Assembly: GCF_030272615.1 (NCBI RefSeq) | Contig: NC_081407.1 | Location: forward strand, 141,054,897-141,118,896 | Source of the DNA: Cryptomeria japonica | Lineage: Eukaryota > Streptophyta > Pinopsida > Cupressales > Cupressaceae | Reading direction: 5' to 3' | DNA length: 64,000 nt | Part shown: one piece after another, positions 33,789 through 44,017 of the stretch | Position numbering within the stretch: position 1 is the stretch's first letter | Layout: each line of letters begins with the position of its first letter | Position numbers and translations under genes: made by a program | The notes under the pieces: generated by a model | Told to the model about the DNA's origin: nothing | Database searches by the model: none | The model's input: only the letters and a program-made list of their open reading frames with translations

Positions 33789-34574
33789 CTCTACCAATAG
33801 GATACCCATAGCTTGAGATTAGTCCCATGTTTCATGGGATTGCATGTTTTTCATACTTGCATCGAGTGTGAATCCCCATGACAACAACTCTTGGGATAGC
33901 ATTAATTATACTTGTGTTATATGGTTCAATGTGATCCTTCAACAATTCTTCAGATTTAATAGCAACCTTGGTCCCATATCTAGTCATAAACAACATATGT
34001 GACCAATCTACTGAAACATAACCCCCTATCTTGGCTATAAAATCCCTTGATAAGCACAAGGCAAAGAAAGGTGGTAAGTCAATTACACAAATATCTTGAG
34101 GTAATATGAAATTGGGACATGCATAAAGTGTAAGGCTTAATGCTTTGATAAAACCTAATGTGTTAATAGCAGTCCCATCTAATTGGACAACTCCCTTCTC
34201 TAAGGGCTGGTACTTTTATCCCAATTTATCCACAATTTGTTTGGGCTTTACAGAACTGCTAGCTCCATTATCCACCACACAATTATGAACTAATTTATAA
34301 CCAATAATTAAGGATACATAGAATGGAGGTGGTTTTATATCCTTATCTACCTCTTTATTTGGTGATGTACTCTCTTGAGGATTATTGGTTAACACAGTCC
34401 TATCTTGACCTATTGGGGATTCATTGCACTTTCAAGTTTCGTAAAGCCAACTGTAACATGTCTTGTTGTCCTGGAATAGCTAAAGAATCCCACACAGACA
34501 TAGATACATTCATCTTTTTCATATTTTCAACAATATTAAAAGGCATAATAGAACTCACCTTTTAATGGATTTTT
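33789..34574 (-). pseudogene. Element G protease
   Basis: On the minus strand, CVVDNGASSSV at about 34250-34285 is a retropepsin active site with Asn in place of Ser or Thr (D-N-G). Downstream are hydrophobic strands and an open piece at 33832-34059 (75 codons, LCLSRDFIAKIGGYVSVDWSHM), which matches the LGRNFCRDVGGELNMDM end of the protease in element D. Protease would cut the polyprotein. At least two stops break it. Confidence 0.75.
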
Positions 34575-36269
34575 ACACCAGCATGGTCAACTTGCACATG
34601 AGGCTGCTCCTTGGCAGCTTGTTGTGTATTCCTCTGCAAAATGTGAGGTGTTTGTGATGTAGATGGTTATGTAGCTATTGCTTTCCCTTTGTCACTTGCT
34701 TGTTCAAGCTCAAAAGATCTCTTTTTTGCTCTAGTATTTGCAACAACTGGAGAGTCATCTGCATTTACTCCACAAAACTCCTCTCCCTGCCAATTTAGGA
34801 GTGTAGTGTCATGTGTATATTGTTCTTTTTGATGTGAAGCTCCATCGTCAAGTACATTAGTCTTTGCATTTGAAGAACTGGAAACACTTGAAGCACTTTG
34901 CACCATTAGAGCTTGATTAATAACACCATTTGAACATGTGGCTTGGTCATGAGGCTCACCACAAGGAAAACACCACTCATAATCAACAACAAGGTTATTT
35001 TGAACAACTAGTAGATCTCTAGCTACACTGATAGGTGTTGGTTTGTATGCCTGAAAAGGCCTTGAATTCACATTCTTCCTTGGACCCTGATAATTTCCTT
35101 GCTAAAATGGCCTATTGCCTTGATAGTGTTGTTGTTGGCCTTGGAAAGTCTGAGTTGAAGCTTGATTCTGTTGTTGGTAAGGGGGTCTGCTATAAGATTG
35201 TTGCTTTTCCAGGTTCACTACCTTGTTACCAAAAGTCTGAAGTAGACTTTTGATCTCCTATAGCTCTTGAGATGGGCATGGAACAACAACTTCTTGAGTT
35301 ACAACAATCTGAGCAGCGGCTGGCAATGCTAGAACAACTAGCAAAGGTGCAAAAGATGGAATTTGCAAAGGCATACTGGGCTAAATGTCTGAAAAAATAG
35401 GCATTAGAGGTTTGGGAGAAATCTTCCTAGCTTGTATTAAATTGTTCTTTGCCTTGATGGCTATCTCATATGCATCAGGTAGAGAAACTCCTCCCATTGA
35501 CTGAATCATCACTAAGATATCATTGTTAAGAGCCCTCAAATAGTATAGAAAAGCATATTCAAGAGAAGGTCTAATAGTGGTAGGAATTATATCCCAAGTC
35601 TTTTGAAAGAGAAAATTAAATTCAGACATCTGCTCTTGAGGAGACAAACTTATCTTTAAATTGATTGTACAACTTCTCACCTAAATCATCCCAGGTTGCA
35701 ACTAAGCCAACTATCAGGCCTCCAAACCATTGGAGAGCCTTCCCTTTGAATGAGGCAACAAGCAATTTCAGAGCAACGTTTTCCAAAGTAATATGATGTA
35801 CTGCACATAAAGAAGCTATATCTTTGATATGTTCTATGGGATTAGTCTGATCCTCCCTTGTGAAAAGGGGCAAGCTTTTCAAAGCAGCTACAAGAATAAC
35901 ATCATACTGTGTGATATTTAATGGACTGCCTCCATTAAATGGAACAAAAGGCTAAGTTCTAGCCATTAGAGCTGCTGGTACTTGCAAGACCTCAATTTGA
36001 GTTGTTGTAGCAAGTGCAGTGACTGCTTGAGAAACTATTGCAGTTATTCTACAATTGGGAGAAGCTAAATGAGCTTTGCGTTTCCTTGTAGGTGGTCTTC
36101 CCCTCCTCTTAGGTGAATGGACTGATTGTGGTCCAACACCAGGTGGTGTAGACTATACTCTTTTTGATGGAGGAGTTCTTTTGGTTGTTCTGCCTTGTCT
36201 CCTAGGTGGTGACAATTGCAAACACTCATGCTCTTTGGAACTTGAACTTCTAGTTTGAATACTTCTCAT
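34575..36269 (-). pseudogene. Element G gag
   Basis: Likely starts at an ATG at 36269 (MRSIQTRSSSSKEHE), with a basic RRQGRTTKR and RRGRPPTRKRK region. The capsid block follows (35622-35882: LFTREDQTNPIEHI, GKALQWFGGL). After a frameshift comes 35381-35680 (LSPQEQMSEFNFLFQ, IRPSLEYAFLYYL). A zinc knuckle CFPCGEPHDQATC lies at about 34940-34980; its spacing is CX2CX3HX4C, one residue shorter than the usual form. Frameshifts and stops prevent a full product. Confidence 0.8.
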
Positions 36270-37127
36270 ATACACACTGGTTCTATTAAAAGAGTCATCA
36301 TATATGCAAAAATAGACCCCACATAGGTTTGCAACTTGCTAGTAGTGTATCAAAACTAGCAAGAAATAAAACTAATTTGACTCGTTCGATTTGAACGGTC
36401 CCATCGGGCATGCCAAAAACTATTATCTCCAAGAAATGCACCTTATGGAAAGTTATGAGACTAATCTTTCTGGAGACACATGGGATCAATCCAAGGTTGT
36501 GGGTCACCTATAACTAGACTGAACCTCCGGATAAGGCCGACTCCTAGCTAGCCATCACTCCAAAATTACTAATTTGTGAGGAAAAGGGAAGGAAGAAAAC
36601 TTTGAAAAGTAAAGCCTATTTCTGTAAACTAAATAAAAATGACTGAGTGATACACCAAACTGCTGAACTTATGATACTCAGGAAGCCAAAAAATACTCTG
36701 AAAACTATGATGACAACAATGAACTAACTCACACAACTTATCTTAAACATGCACATGCATAAGCGTTTCACAAAAGGTCTTAATTAATTTACTCGATAAA
36801 TGAAGGTAAACTTCACAAAAATGAGCTTATATCACTTGATTAGACACAACTTATAACTTGCATATGACACTTTCACAAAGAAGGTATGAAAAACAGTAAG
36901 ACAAAATCATAAGGAAGGCAAGTAAACTTCACTAACAATATGACGAAACACCTAAAATACACAAATCTGCAAGAAAAAGATGGTAACAAAACTATCATAA
37001 GTCTCCAAGGTAGCTTCTGTATATATCAAAACATATGAGTTACAAAAGTATGTCAAAATTGGACAAAGGACTGTCAAAGTCACTAAGGCTCAAAATTTTC
37101 ATAATCAAGAACTAACATATGAGTTAC
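36270..37127 (-). other. 5' flank of element G, no gene
   Basis: Expected to hold the leader and 5' LTR of G. A candidate primer-binding site lies at 36397-36416, where the minus strand reads TTTTTGGCATGCCCGATGGG. I could not identify LTR ends because the matching 3' LTR is not recognised. Confidence 0.4.
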
Positions 37128-37130
37128 AAT

Positions 37131-37407
37131 AGTAACTCTTGGTGTAGTTTGTTAGATTCATAGTTCTTTTCTTTAAGTGTCTAAAGAGATAGAGAAATTG
37201 TAACCAGGTGAAGGGAGAATACATAGACTCTGAAAAAGAGAGTTATATGCCCAACACCAACCAACCAATTTAATTTCTTATTAATTAGAGGAGATATTTC
37301 ATAGGGAACCTCCCCTTGATGAGATGATAGATTAATTTCTCAACATAGCTTTGTGTGAATTATATATTTTGTCATTAGTACGCTGGTGAGAAAATATTCA
37401 CCCAACA
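37131..37407 (+). repeat. Element D 5' LTR, 3' end only
   Basis: Matches 57213-57488 over 277 bp with few differences and ends CACCCAACA. The first 640 bp of the LTR present at the 3' copy are missing: sequence left of 37128 belongs to the flank of G. This is a deletion or rearrangement junction. Confidence 0.85.
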
Positions 37408-37430
37408 GTTTTTTGACGACTCCGCTGGGG
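37408..37430 (+). other. Primer-binding site of element D
   Basis: GTTTTTTGACGACTCCGCTG follows the LTR end. It matches the TTTTTGGCGACTCTGCTGGGG form used by Tat/Ogre-type elements (tRNA-Arg type by family knowledge). The decayed site after LTR F1 is of the same type. Confidence 0.6.
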
Positions 37431-37611
37431 AGCGACGTACAACCGGTTTTTTTTCCCTTTGGGTTGCAGTGCTCTTTTCATTATAATATCATTGTTTGCT
37501 GATTTTCTCAAAAATCATTATCTGGCTGATCAAAGTTACACTCGTGGGAAACGATTAGCGGGAGTTGTTGATCCTACTTTTGAGTTTCTGTAGCAATGTA
37601 ATTTTCCTTTT

Positions 37612-39306
37612 GTGACACCTCCATGGACAAGTTCCCCTTTGCAGTGGACACAAAGTTTTCCTCCTTCTGCACATCGATCTCCCGTACCAAGTGAGGCGTT
37701 AAGTTTGCAAGTTTTATTTATTCCACTTGCAAGTTGTTTTGTAATACCACCCTATAATCCGTTAAGGATGGCTGCTCCTGGACCTTGGGGTATTGCTTTT
37801 GGTCCTTTCAACTTGACCACACCTTTGCATGAACTTCCCAAAAGTACACGAAAAAATTTACCCAAATTTTTGGGAGATGGTTCTCAGCACTCGGACAAAC
37901 ACATTGTTACCTTCTACATCGCATGTGGAGTCCTAGGTGTTGAGCATGAAGATGTTTCGGTGAGATTAATCATTGAGACTTTGCATGGAGTTGTTGGTGA
38001 TTGGTTCTATCATCTTACGAATGCTTGTATCACAAATTGGGCAATTCTCAGAACATTATTTGAAGCAAGGTTCAAGTCTGCCGAAGACGATCACACACTG
38101 CTAGCTCAGTTAACTCAAATGAAGAAAGAACCTCAGGAAGCTATGCATGAATTTGTAGCAAAGTTCAACAGATTGCACAATCGCATTCCAATTGCTTCAC
38201 GACCAACTGTTGGAAACTTGAAATGCTTCTTCATCAATGCTCAATTGCCAAAGGTGAGCTTTCTTTTGCGAAGGGATAATCCTACAGATTTGGACACTGC
38301 ACAACAGTTGGCTATATCGGTCAAAGATGATCTTATCCTCGCCGGTAAGATAAGGAGAGATCCCAACAAGGTTAGAAATAATCAAATTGTTGATTTATCA
38401 ATTCCTTCCATGAATCATGTTGATCCCATGATACAAAAGTTAGCAAATGAGTTGTTGGCACTTAAGAAGCAAATTTCCTCACAAGGAAATACTTCTTATC
38501 ATGATGTTCCAAGAAGGACTTATCCAAACAATGCTACCAATTATGCCATGCGTAATCAGAATAAATTACCTCCTACTCCAGAGAGGCTTGTGTTGGAAGC
38601 ACCACCCCAAAATTCAGCTACAGGATATTATGAAGCTGAACAGAATGATCTTCCCCCTTTTGGTGAAGAAGATGCCAATTCACATCAAGAAGATGATGCA
38701 GAGTTGGATAGTGACTCTAATATCAGGTTTATGCAATATCAAGAAGATGATACACCACACACACGTGATGGGGATGTCTTTGCAGTATTCACCCGTTCGC
38801 AAGCAGAGGCAGCTCAGCCACCTGTCATTGCAAAGAGTGATGATCCTATTCAAATTAAGGACTCTCAACATTTGCCAATTTCTATTGCAAAGCGTGGGAA
38901 TCCCATACCAAATCTTGCAAAGGACAATGCTATCTCAATGGACGCCGTGAAAGATAAAAGTGTAAGTGATTCTTCGACTGCTGTCAATTTTTCTGCACCT
39001 GTCAATTCTTCTACACATGCATCGAAGACTAGTGTACCTAATATTTTAAGTTCTCAAAATGAGAACCCAAATCCATCTTTGATGATGAATTCCTTTCAGT
39101 CATTTGATATTTTAGACCATGCTAAGAAAACCAAAATACAAATGTCTGAAGTTGAATTTTTGAGATCTAATCCAGATCAATTTGACTGTTTGGTCAAGTT
39201 TGTTAAAGAAAAAGATACTACCCCTAGTAATCTTCCTAAGTCTAACTTACTTCAAAATAACTTAGTAACTTCCCCTTCTCCCGTAGAGAAGATAGAACCA
39301 TTCTAG
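37612..39306 (+). CDS. Element D gag
   Basis: 564 open codons. Residues about 75-235 form the Ty3 gag capsid: KNLPKFLGDGSQHSDKH, VVGDWFYHLTNACITNW, FEARFKS, EPQEAMHEFVAKFNRLHNRIP. The C-terminal half is Gln/Asp/Ser-rich with no CCHC knuckle that I can see. It ends in TAG (39304-39306), but the same frame continues at once into protease, so gag and pol were one frame. The first ATG is used; MAAPGPWGIAFGPF at about codon 53 is an alternative start with a more conserved context. The role would be particle coat; whether it is still made is unknown. Confidence 0.82.
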   Translation: MTPPWTSSPLQWTQSFPPSAHRSPVPSEALSLQVLFIPLASCFVIPPYNPLRMAAPGPWGIAFGPFNLTTPLHELPKSTRKNLPKFLGDGSQHSDKHIVTFYIACGVLGVEHEDVSVRLIIETLHGVVGDWFYHLTNACITNWAILRTLFEARFKSAEDDHTLLAQLTQMKKEPQEAMHEFVAKFNRLHNRIPIASRPTVGNLKCFFINAQLPKVSFLLRRDNPTDLDTAQQLAISVKDDLILAGKIRRDPNKVRNNQIVDLSIPSMNHVDPMIQKLANELLALKKQISSQGNTSYHDVPRRTYPNNATNYAMRNQNKLPPTPERLVLEAPPQNSATGYYEAEQNDLPPFGEEDANSHQEDDAELDSDSNIRFMQYQEDDTPHTRDGDVFAVFTRSQAEAAQPPVIAKSDDPIQIKDSQHLPISIAKRGNPIPNLAKDNAISMDAVKDKSVSDSSTAVNFSAPVNSSTHASKTSVPNILSSQNENPNPSLMMNSFQSFDILDHAKKTKIQMSEVEFLRSNPDQFDCLVKFVKEKDTTPSNLPKSNLLQNNLVTSPSPVEKIEPF

Positions 39307-39714
39307 ATCTCTTTGTTGATAAATGGTTATAAGCTTAGTAACTGTGTAATTGATTCTGGGGCATCTGATAATGTTATGCCATCAAAAGTTGCCAATGCCC
39401 TTGGCTTGACTTTGACCAAAACATTTGGAAGATGTTTCTCTATGGATATCAAGCAAGTCCCCTTGATAGGTCAAATCAAAGATGGAAAGTTTGCTTTTGC
39501 TTCATTCCCAGAAAAGAAAATTAAGATGACAATATTGGTAGACGATGTGTCGTCCTCCTATAGTGTATTGTTGGGAAGAAATTTCTGTAGAGATGTTGGG
39601 GGTGAGTTAAACATGGATATGACTGAGGCTCATATTCTTGTTAAAGGAATTGTCCAAAAGTTACTTCCAGAAAAAGAATCAAAATACACCGTTGTCAAGT
39701 CTAACAATCAATAG
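39307..39714 (+). pseudogene. Element D protease
   Basis: In frame with gag after one TAG. LSNCVIDSGASDNVMP gives the retropepsin active site D-S-G-A, followed by LGLTLTKTFGRCFSMD and a second hydrophobic block SYSVLLGRNFCRDVGG (flap and C-terminal strand). Ends at TAG 39712-39714, again with the frame continuing. The domain itself is complete, so only the flanking stops are damaging. Confidence 0.82.
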
Positions 39715-40576
39715 GCACAGATTCTTTTTGAATCATCAGGTATGGGTAATTATTCCATGCATGCTGATGATGGTTTAGAGGTGGATCCTGAGAGTGAAGA
39801 TGCCATTTCACTAAATGATGTTCCAATTGATTGTGAAAGTAGTGTTACGAAATCAGAAAGATCTTCAACTTCACAACAAGAAATTCTCAATTTTGATACC
39901 ATCAACATTGGTAGTCCAGATGATGTTTGGACACTAGAGTTTGATGGTAGTTGTTCTTCTACAGGATCAGGAGCCGATATTGTTTTGGTTTCTCCTGAGG
40001 GTAATTTTTTCCCTTTCTCTTTCAAATTGCAGTTTGATAACACAAATAACACTGCTGAGTATGAATCACTTCTTCTGGGAATGAATGTTGCTTAGAAGAA
40101 GGGAATCAAGAACTTGCATGCTCAAGGAGATGCAGAGTTAATTGTTTGTCAAGTCCAGAACATATATCAAACTAGGAGCGATAGGCTACGATATTATCAT
40201 AACCAAGTTTGGGATTTGATTGAGGCATTCAATGCCTTTGATATATCTATTGTCTCTCATGAATTTAATGATAGAGTGGTTTCATTGGCAATATCTGCAA
40301 CTTCTTTGGTTCCTCACAAAGATTTTTCAGGATCAACTTATGTTGTTGAGTTAGTTTTCCAGCCAAGTGTTCCTAACAACTCTGATCATTGGCAAGTATT
40401 TAATGATGATCATCATGTAATAATTTTTTTGCAGACTGCTAACAATTTTGATGATCTGTACTTTGAAGGTAGTCATTGCCCTTCAAAGGATGGATCAATG
40501 GAATATCAACAAGTAAACATAGGGACTGAAGACAATCCAAAAATGATCAACATTGGAAAGTGTTCTGATTAATTAG
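39715..40576 (+). pseudogene. Element D archaeal-type RNase H, upstream of RT
   Basis: Same frame as gag and protease. WTLEFDGSCSSTGSGADIVL (39928-39987) holds the first Asp, NTAEYESLLLGMN the Glu, and GDAELIVCQVQNIY the second Asp, so the catalytic acids are kept. A TAG at 40093-40095 splits the domain into 39742-40095 and 40114-40572. It ends in EDNPKMINIGKCSD, the linker that normally leads into RT, and there the LINE begins. This extra RNase H is in addition to the one after RT. Confidence 0.82.
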
Positions 40577-40750
40577 AAAAGCAGGTTTTCAGGACCCGAA
40601 ACCTTTAACAAAGGATATTAAGAAATGTCGTCATAGAGTTTCCAAAACATAAAAACCAGATACAAAATGACTAGTAACATGCCAGTAAACAGAAAAGACA
40701 GGAAAAGATAGGCACAACAAAATAATAGAAACCAGGAAAACACTGCACAA

Positions 40751-42454
40751 TTAAAGAGTCTTTAGAAGGTCCTCCGCCTTAATCACCAGCTGGTCATAGG
40801 AGGCCGCAACAACTTTGAGTTCATCCAGGTCCTTATTAGGCTTCTTCTCTTTCTTTTTTCCTCTAGTTCTGGTTTTGGGTCCTTGAACATCTCTCGTGCC
40901 TTCAGTTTCAGGGTCAATGTACAAGGTATCCTTCTCCTCATCCAATTTGCTAATGAGAGTTTTAGTATTGCTAGCAGAGACCTTCAGAATGTTCAAGCTT
41001 TGCTCTGCGATACTTTTGAGACATTCCTCAATTTTGCTGACTTTACTGATAGTTCCCGACATAGTTTGATCCATAGCATTAGCTTTTGCTTTCCTCTCCA
41101 GCAGGTCTTTCTCGATTTGCTTGAATCTGGGGTTGAAGGAGTCTCTTATATTTTCAGCTTTAGCAACGGTATTTGTCAAATCCTCCATATAATCAGCCAT
41201 AGTCTTCCCTTCCCCAGTGTTAATAGTTTCCAGAATCTGGATTTTGTGGCTGAGCTTTTTGTTGTCATCCACAACTTTCTTGCAACTGGTGATTAACCAT
41301 TCCATGGTGTCCATAAAACCTTTCATACCCCGAGGACGTGGGTTTGAGGAGAGATCAATCTTGCTAGAGTTGTCCTGTTCCTTATTTGGGGTGTCACCAA
41401 TAGTAGCTTTGTCATCAGCCCTAAGAATTTCTCCAGTGGTCACCTCCTCCAAGTTCTGGTCAGCTTTTGGAATCTTTTTCTGCTTATGATCCTCCAGCTC
41501 CTTCACATTCTCATCCTTTCTCTTTTGTTTGTTTGTGGTCTATGTATGGACTTAAGTTTTCTTTTTCTGAGAACCCTGGGGTTTCTCCTTCTCTGAATCT
41601 TCCAAGACCTCCGAGGAGGAGGAGCTAATCTAGAGAATTTTGCCTTTGGGTTTCTTTCCCTTTGAGGAGGAAGGCCTGGTTTTTAGATATTTCCTCTTCT
41701 TACCTACTTCAACTTCCGAGTCATCCATACTCTCCTCAGACTCGCTCGTTGGATCACTATCAGAACCCTCATCCAAGGAAAAAATAGAGTCCGACCCATC
41801 CTCAGACTCTGAAATAGAGGGTTGCGGGCGGGCTATTTGATTATCCTTGAGATGGTCATAAATAAGAACCATTAAACCCTGATGCATGGCAATGTCCCCC
41901 GTAGGGTTCTCTTTATAGGCTTTTATGGTGGCATTCATAGAACACAATAGAAAATATGGAATGTTAACCTTCTCGTCATGCCTAAAATGATTCAGCAAAA
42001 CAAAATGGTAGTCGTATACTTTAGTGAATCTACCATCTAAAGTAATATAGCACATTATAACAAAAAGGACCTCCCTCCATGGATTGACAAAAGCCCTAGG
42101 GGGATAGTAAGTTTTAGTTAGCTTCACTAGGCATTTTTTCTCCTTTTTAGTTTCCAGATATCTTTCAATGGCCTCCTTGCTCACTTTTCTATCTATGTAG
42201 TAGTTGCTTCCTTCCCTTCAAAGCCCCATGGCCTAGGCAATAAGGTATTCATCTATGACAACAGACTGGTCTCCCATCTTCAAAATGCCCTTTCTCTAGT
42301 TTTTACAAAAGAAATTGGTGATTGTGGCGTCCCGTCCATGAAGCCTCTCCATAAATTTAGAAAAACCACCCTTCTGCAATATGTTCCAGACCGCCTCCTT
42401 TTGCTTCCATTCCTTGCAGCTGCTAGGCTCGTATCGACGTCTGTTTCCACCCAT
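40751..42454 (-). pseudogene. LINE E ORF3, unidentified protein with acidic linker and coiled coil
   Basis: One reading frame of 567 codons, broken by about six stops; open pieces are 41630-42184 and 40751-41506. The N-terminal 200 codons read like a globular domain (LHGRDATITNFF, then KLTKTYYPPRAFVNPWREV, YITLDGRFTKVYDYHFVLLNHFRH). I associate this pattern with transposon-linked plant proteins (plant mobile domain or transposase-like families), but I cannot name it firmly. A Ser/Glu/Asp-rich linker and a basic RPSSSKGKKPKGK patch follow. The last 250 codons look like coiled coil (DDNKKLSHKIQILETI, SKIEECLKSIAEQSLNIL). It lies on the LINE strand 170 bp after ORF2. It could instead be a captured host exon or 3' transduction. 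Confidence 0.6.
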
Positions 42455-42617
42455 ATTTTTGCTATTCAGAGTAGAATATCGAGACTTTTAGAGAACTTTA
42501 GAGCGAAAGTTTCTCGAAGCTACCAAATTTACCCAGAAAGCATAGGAAGTAATTGATTGAGTGTTATAATAAATGGTGCTGACAATATTATAATTGCTCG
42601 AAGCACTCCTTTTAATC

Positions 42618-43304
42618 CGTTTCATTATTAGTTTGTCCATCAAAAATCTTTGGGATGCTATGATATCGGTCCTTGAAAATGATTAATCTTACATCGTCAA
42701 GGAGGCCTTGTTCACCCTGCCAAGTAATCATTTCATCTTGATTGACCATCACGTTGGCTGCCCAGTCAATAGACCCATTAGCTTCACGATAGATATGAGA
42801 TATGTAGCTTTTCTCAAAAGTGTTGATGAGGTCTTTAGCTACTTTTATAATGTTATTAATAGACCATGAAGGCTTAGAGGTCCCCTTGAGGCATTTGATG
42901 ATGTTGTTTGAGTTCCCTTCAATCTATATGTAGGGGCAATTAAATCTTTTTGTGAGAACAATACCTTGGAGTGCTGACATTGCTTCTGCTTTGTGGTTTG
43001 TTTGACTTCCTATTGGAACAACAATCAATTCCTTGCATATACCTTTGTCATCTCTAAGAATAGCTCCACATCTTACAGGGCCTGGATTACCTTTTGCAAC
43101 ACCATCAAAAATGACTTTGAACCAACCATGAGGGGGAGTTTGCCACCTTGCTTCAATTCTTTTGTTTTGCTTAGGATCAGAACTGCCAGCATTCTTCAAA
43201 TTCCAGGAACTTAAAATGTGAGATTCCAGAGGATTGGTCAAAAAACAGGGGCCCCCAATGATCCCAATGTTCTCCACAATCGCCCATTGAATTTTCTGGA
43301 ACAT
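42618..43304 (-). pseudogene. LINE E ORF2 C-terminal RNase H
   Basis: RNase H of L1-type ORF2: WFKVIFDGVAKGNPGPVRCG holds the first Asp, NHKAEAMSALQGI the Glu. After one stop (42924) the frame continues with IEGNSNNIIKCL, where the second catalytic Asp is Asn. The final DWAANVMVNQ block follows, and the frame ends at TAA near 42618. Confidence 0.75.
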
Positions 43305-43388
43305 AATATATTGAGTAAGAGTGGTGTCTCTAAAGATATGATTGTTTCTTTCTTTCCATAGTCCCCATAGAATGTGAGGGAGTGATAG

Positions 43389-43823
43389 CTACCACAAAGA
43401 TCTCAAAAAGGAGTTAGACCAATGGTAATTATAGGAGTAGAACAACTCACTGATAGTATTAGGAAACACCCAATCAATGCTAAAACTCTTAAGAAATATT
43501 TCCCAGATCGAAGCAGAATAGGAACAATGGATAGCTAGATGGTCCACTGACTCTTCCTCCTTAAGACAAAGAGCACATCTATTAGGAAAGGAAAATCCTC
43601 TACCCTTGAAGTTATCTAAGGTCAAGATTTTATTTTGAAGAATAGTCCAGTAGAAAAAGTTGATTTTGGGGGTCAGATCCTTTATCCAAGCTTTAAACCA
43701 AAAAGGATTATCAGGAGGGGCAAGGGAAAGAACACCATACATTAAAGAGACAGTAATGATACCTTTGGGTTCATATTTCCAAATGAGGGAGTCTTCCTCT
43801 TTATTCAACCAGACCGAAGACAA
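43389..43823 (-). pseudogene. LINE E ORF2 zinc-binding region (zf-RVT)
   Basis: 144 codons in the frame of the RNase H. FWFKAWIKDLTPKINFFYWTI and RCALCLKEEESVDHLAIHC form the Cys-Cys-His-Cys element typically found between RT and RNase H of plant L1 LINEs. Confidence 0.8.
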
Positions 43824-44017
43824 ATGGTTCTTAAGCTTAATGAGGCTTGGGTGGATGCTTTGAATGTTCTACCAATTATTGCATGTCCAATACCCTTCAA
43901 CTAGAGGACCAAAAGTTCTAATACAAGAGGAGGCATAGGGGGCCCATTCTAGGATATCAGTCAAAGGTTTATCAAAAAGTCAGGGGTCTTCCTAGAATTT
44001 AACTTTCCTACCATTGC

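Larger units (their letters stand above)
10280..36420 (-). mobile_element. Ty3/gypsy retrotransposon G, split by F2 and copia C
   Basis: A minus-strand Ty3 element whose gag-protease part (33789-36269) and archaeal RNase H-RT-RNase H-integrase part (10280-14022) are separated by F2 and by C. Removing C (TSD GTCTA) joins the protease tail at 33789 to 18569; removing F2 (CTCT flanks) joins 17992 to 14022, which restores the protease-to-RNase H order. The layout gag, protease, archaeal RNase H, RT, RNase H, integrase is the same as in element D. I could not define its LTRs. It has many stops and frameshifts and is old. Confidence 0.8.
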
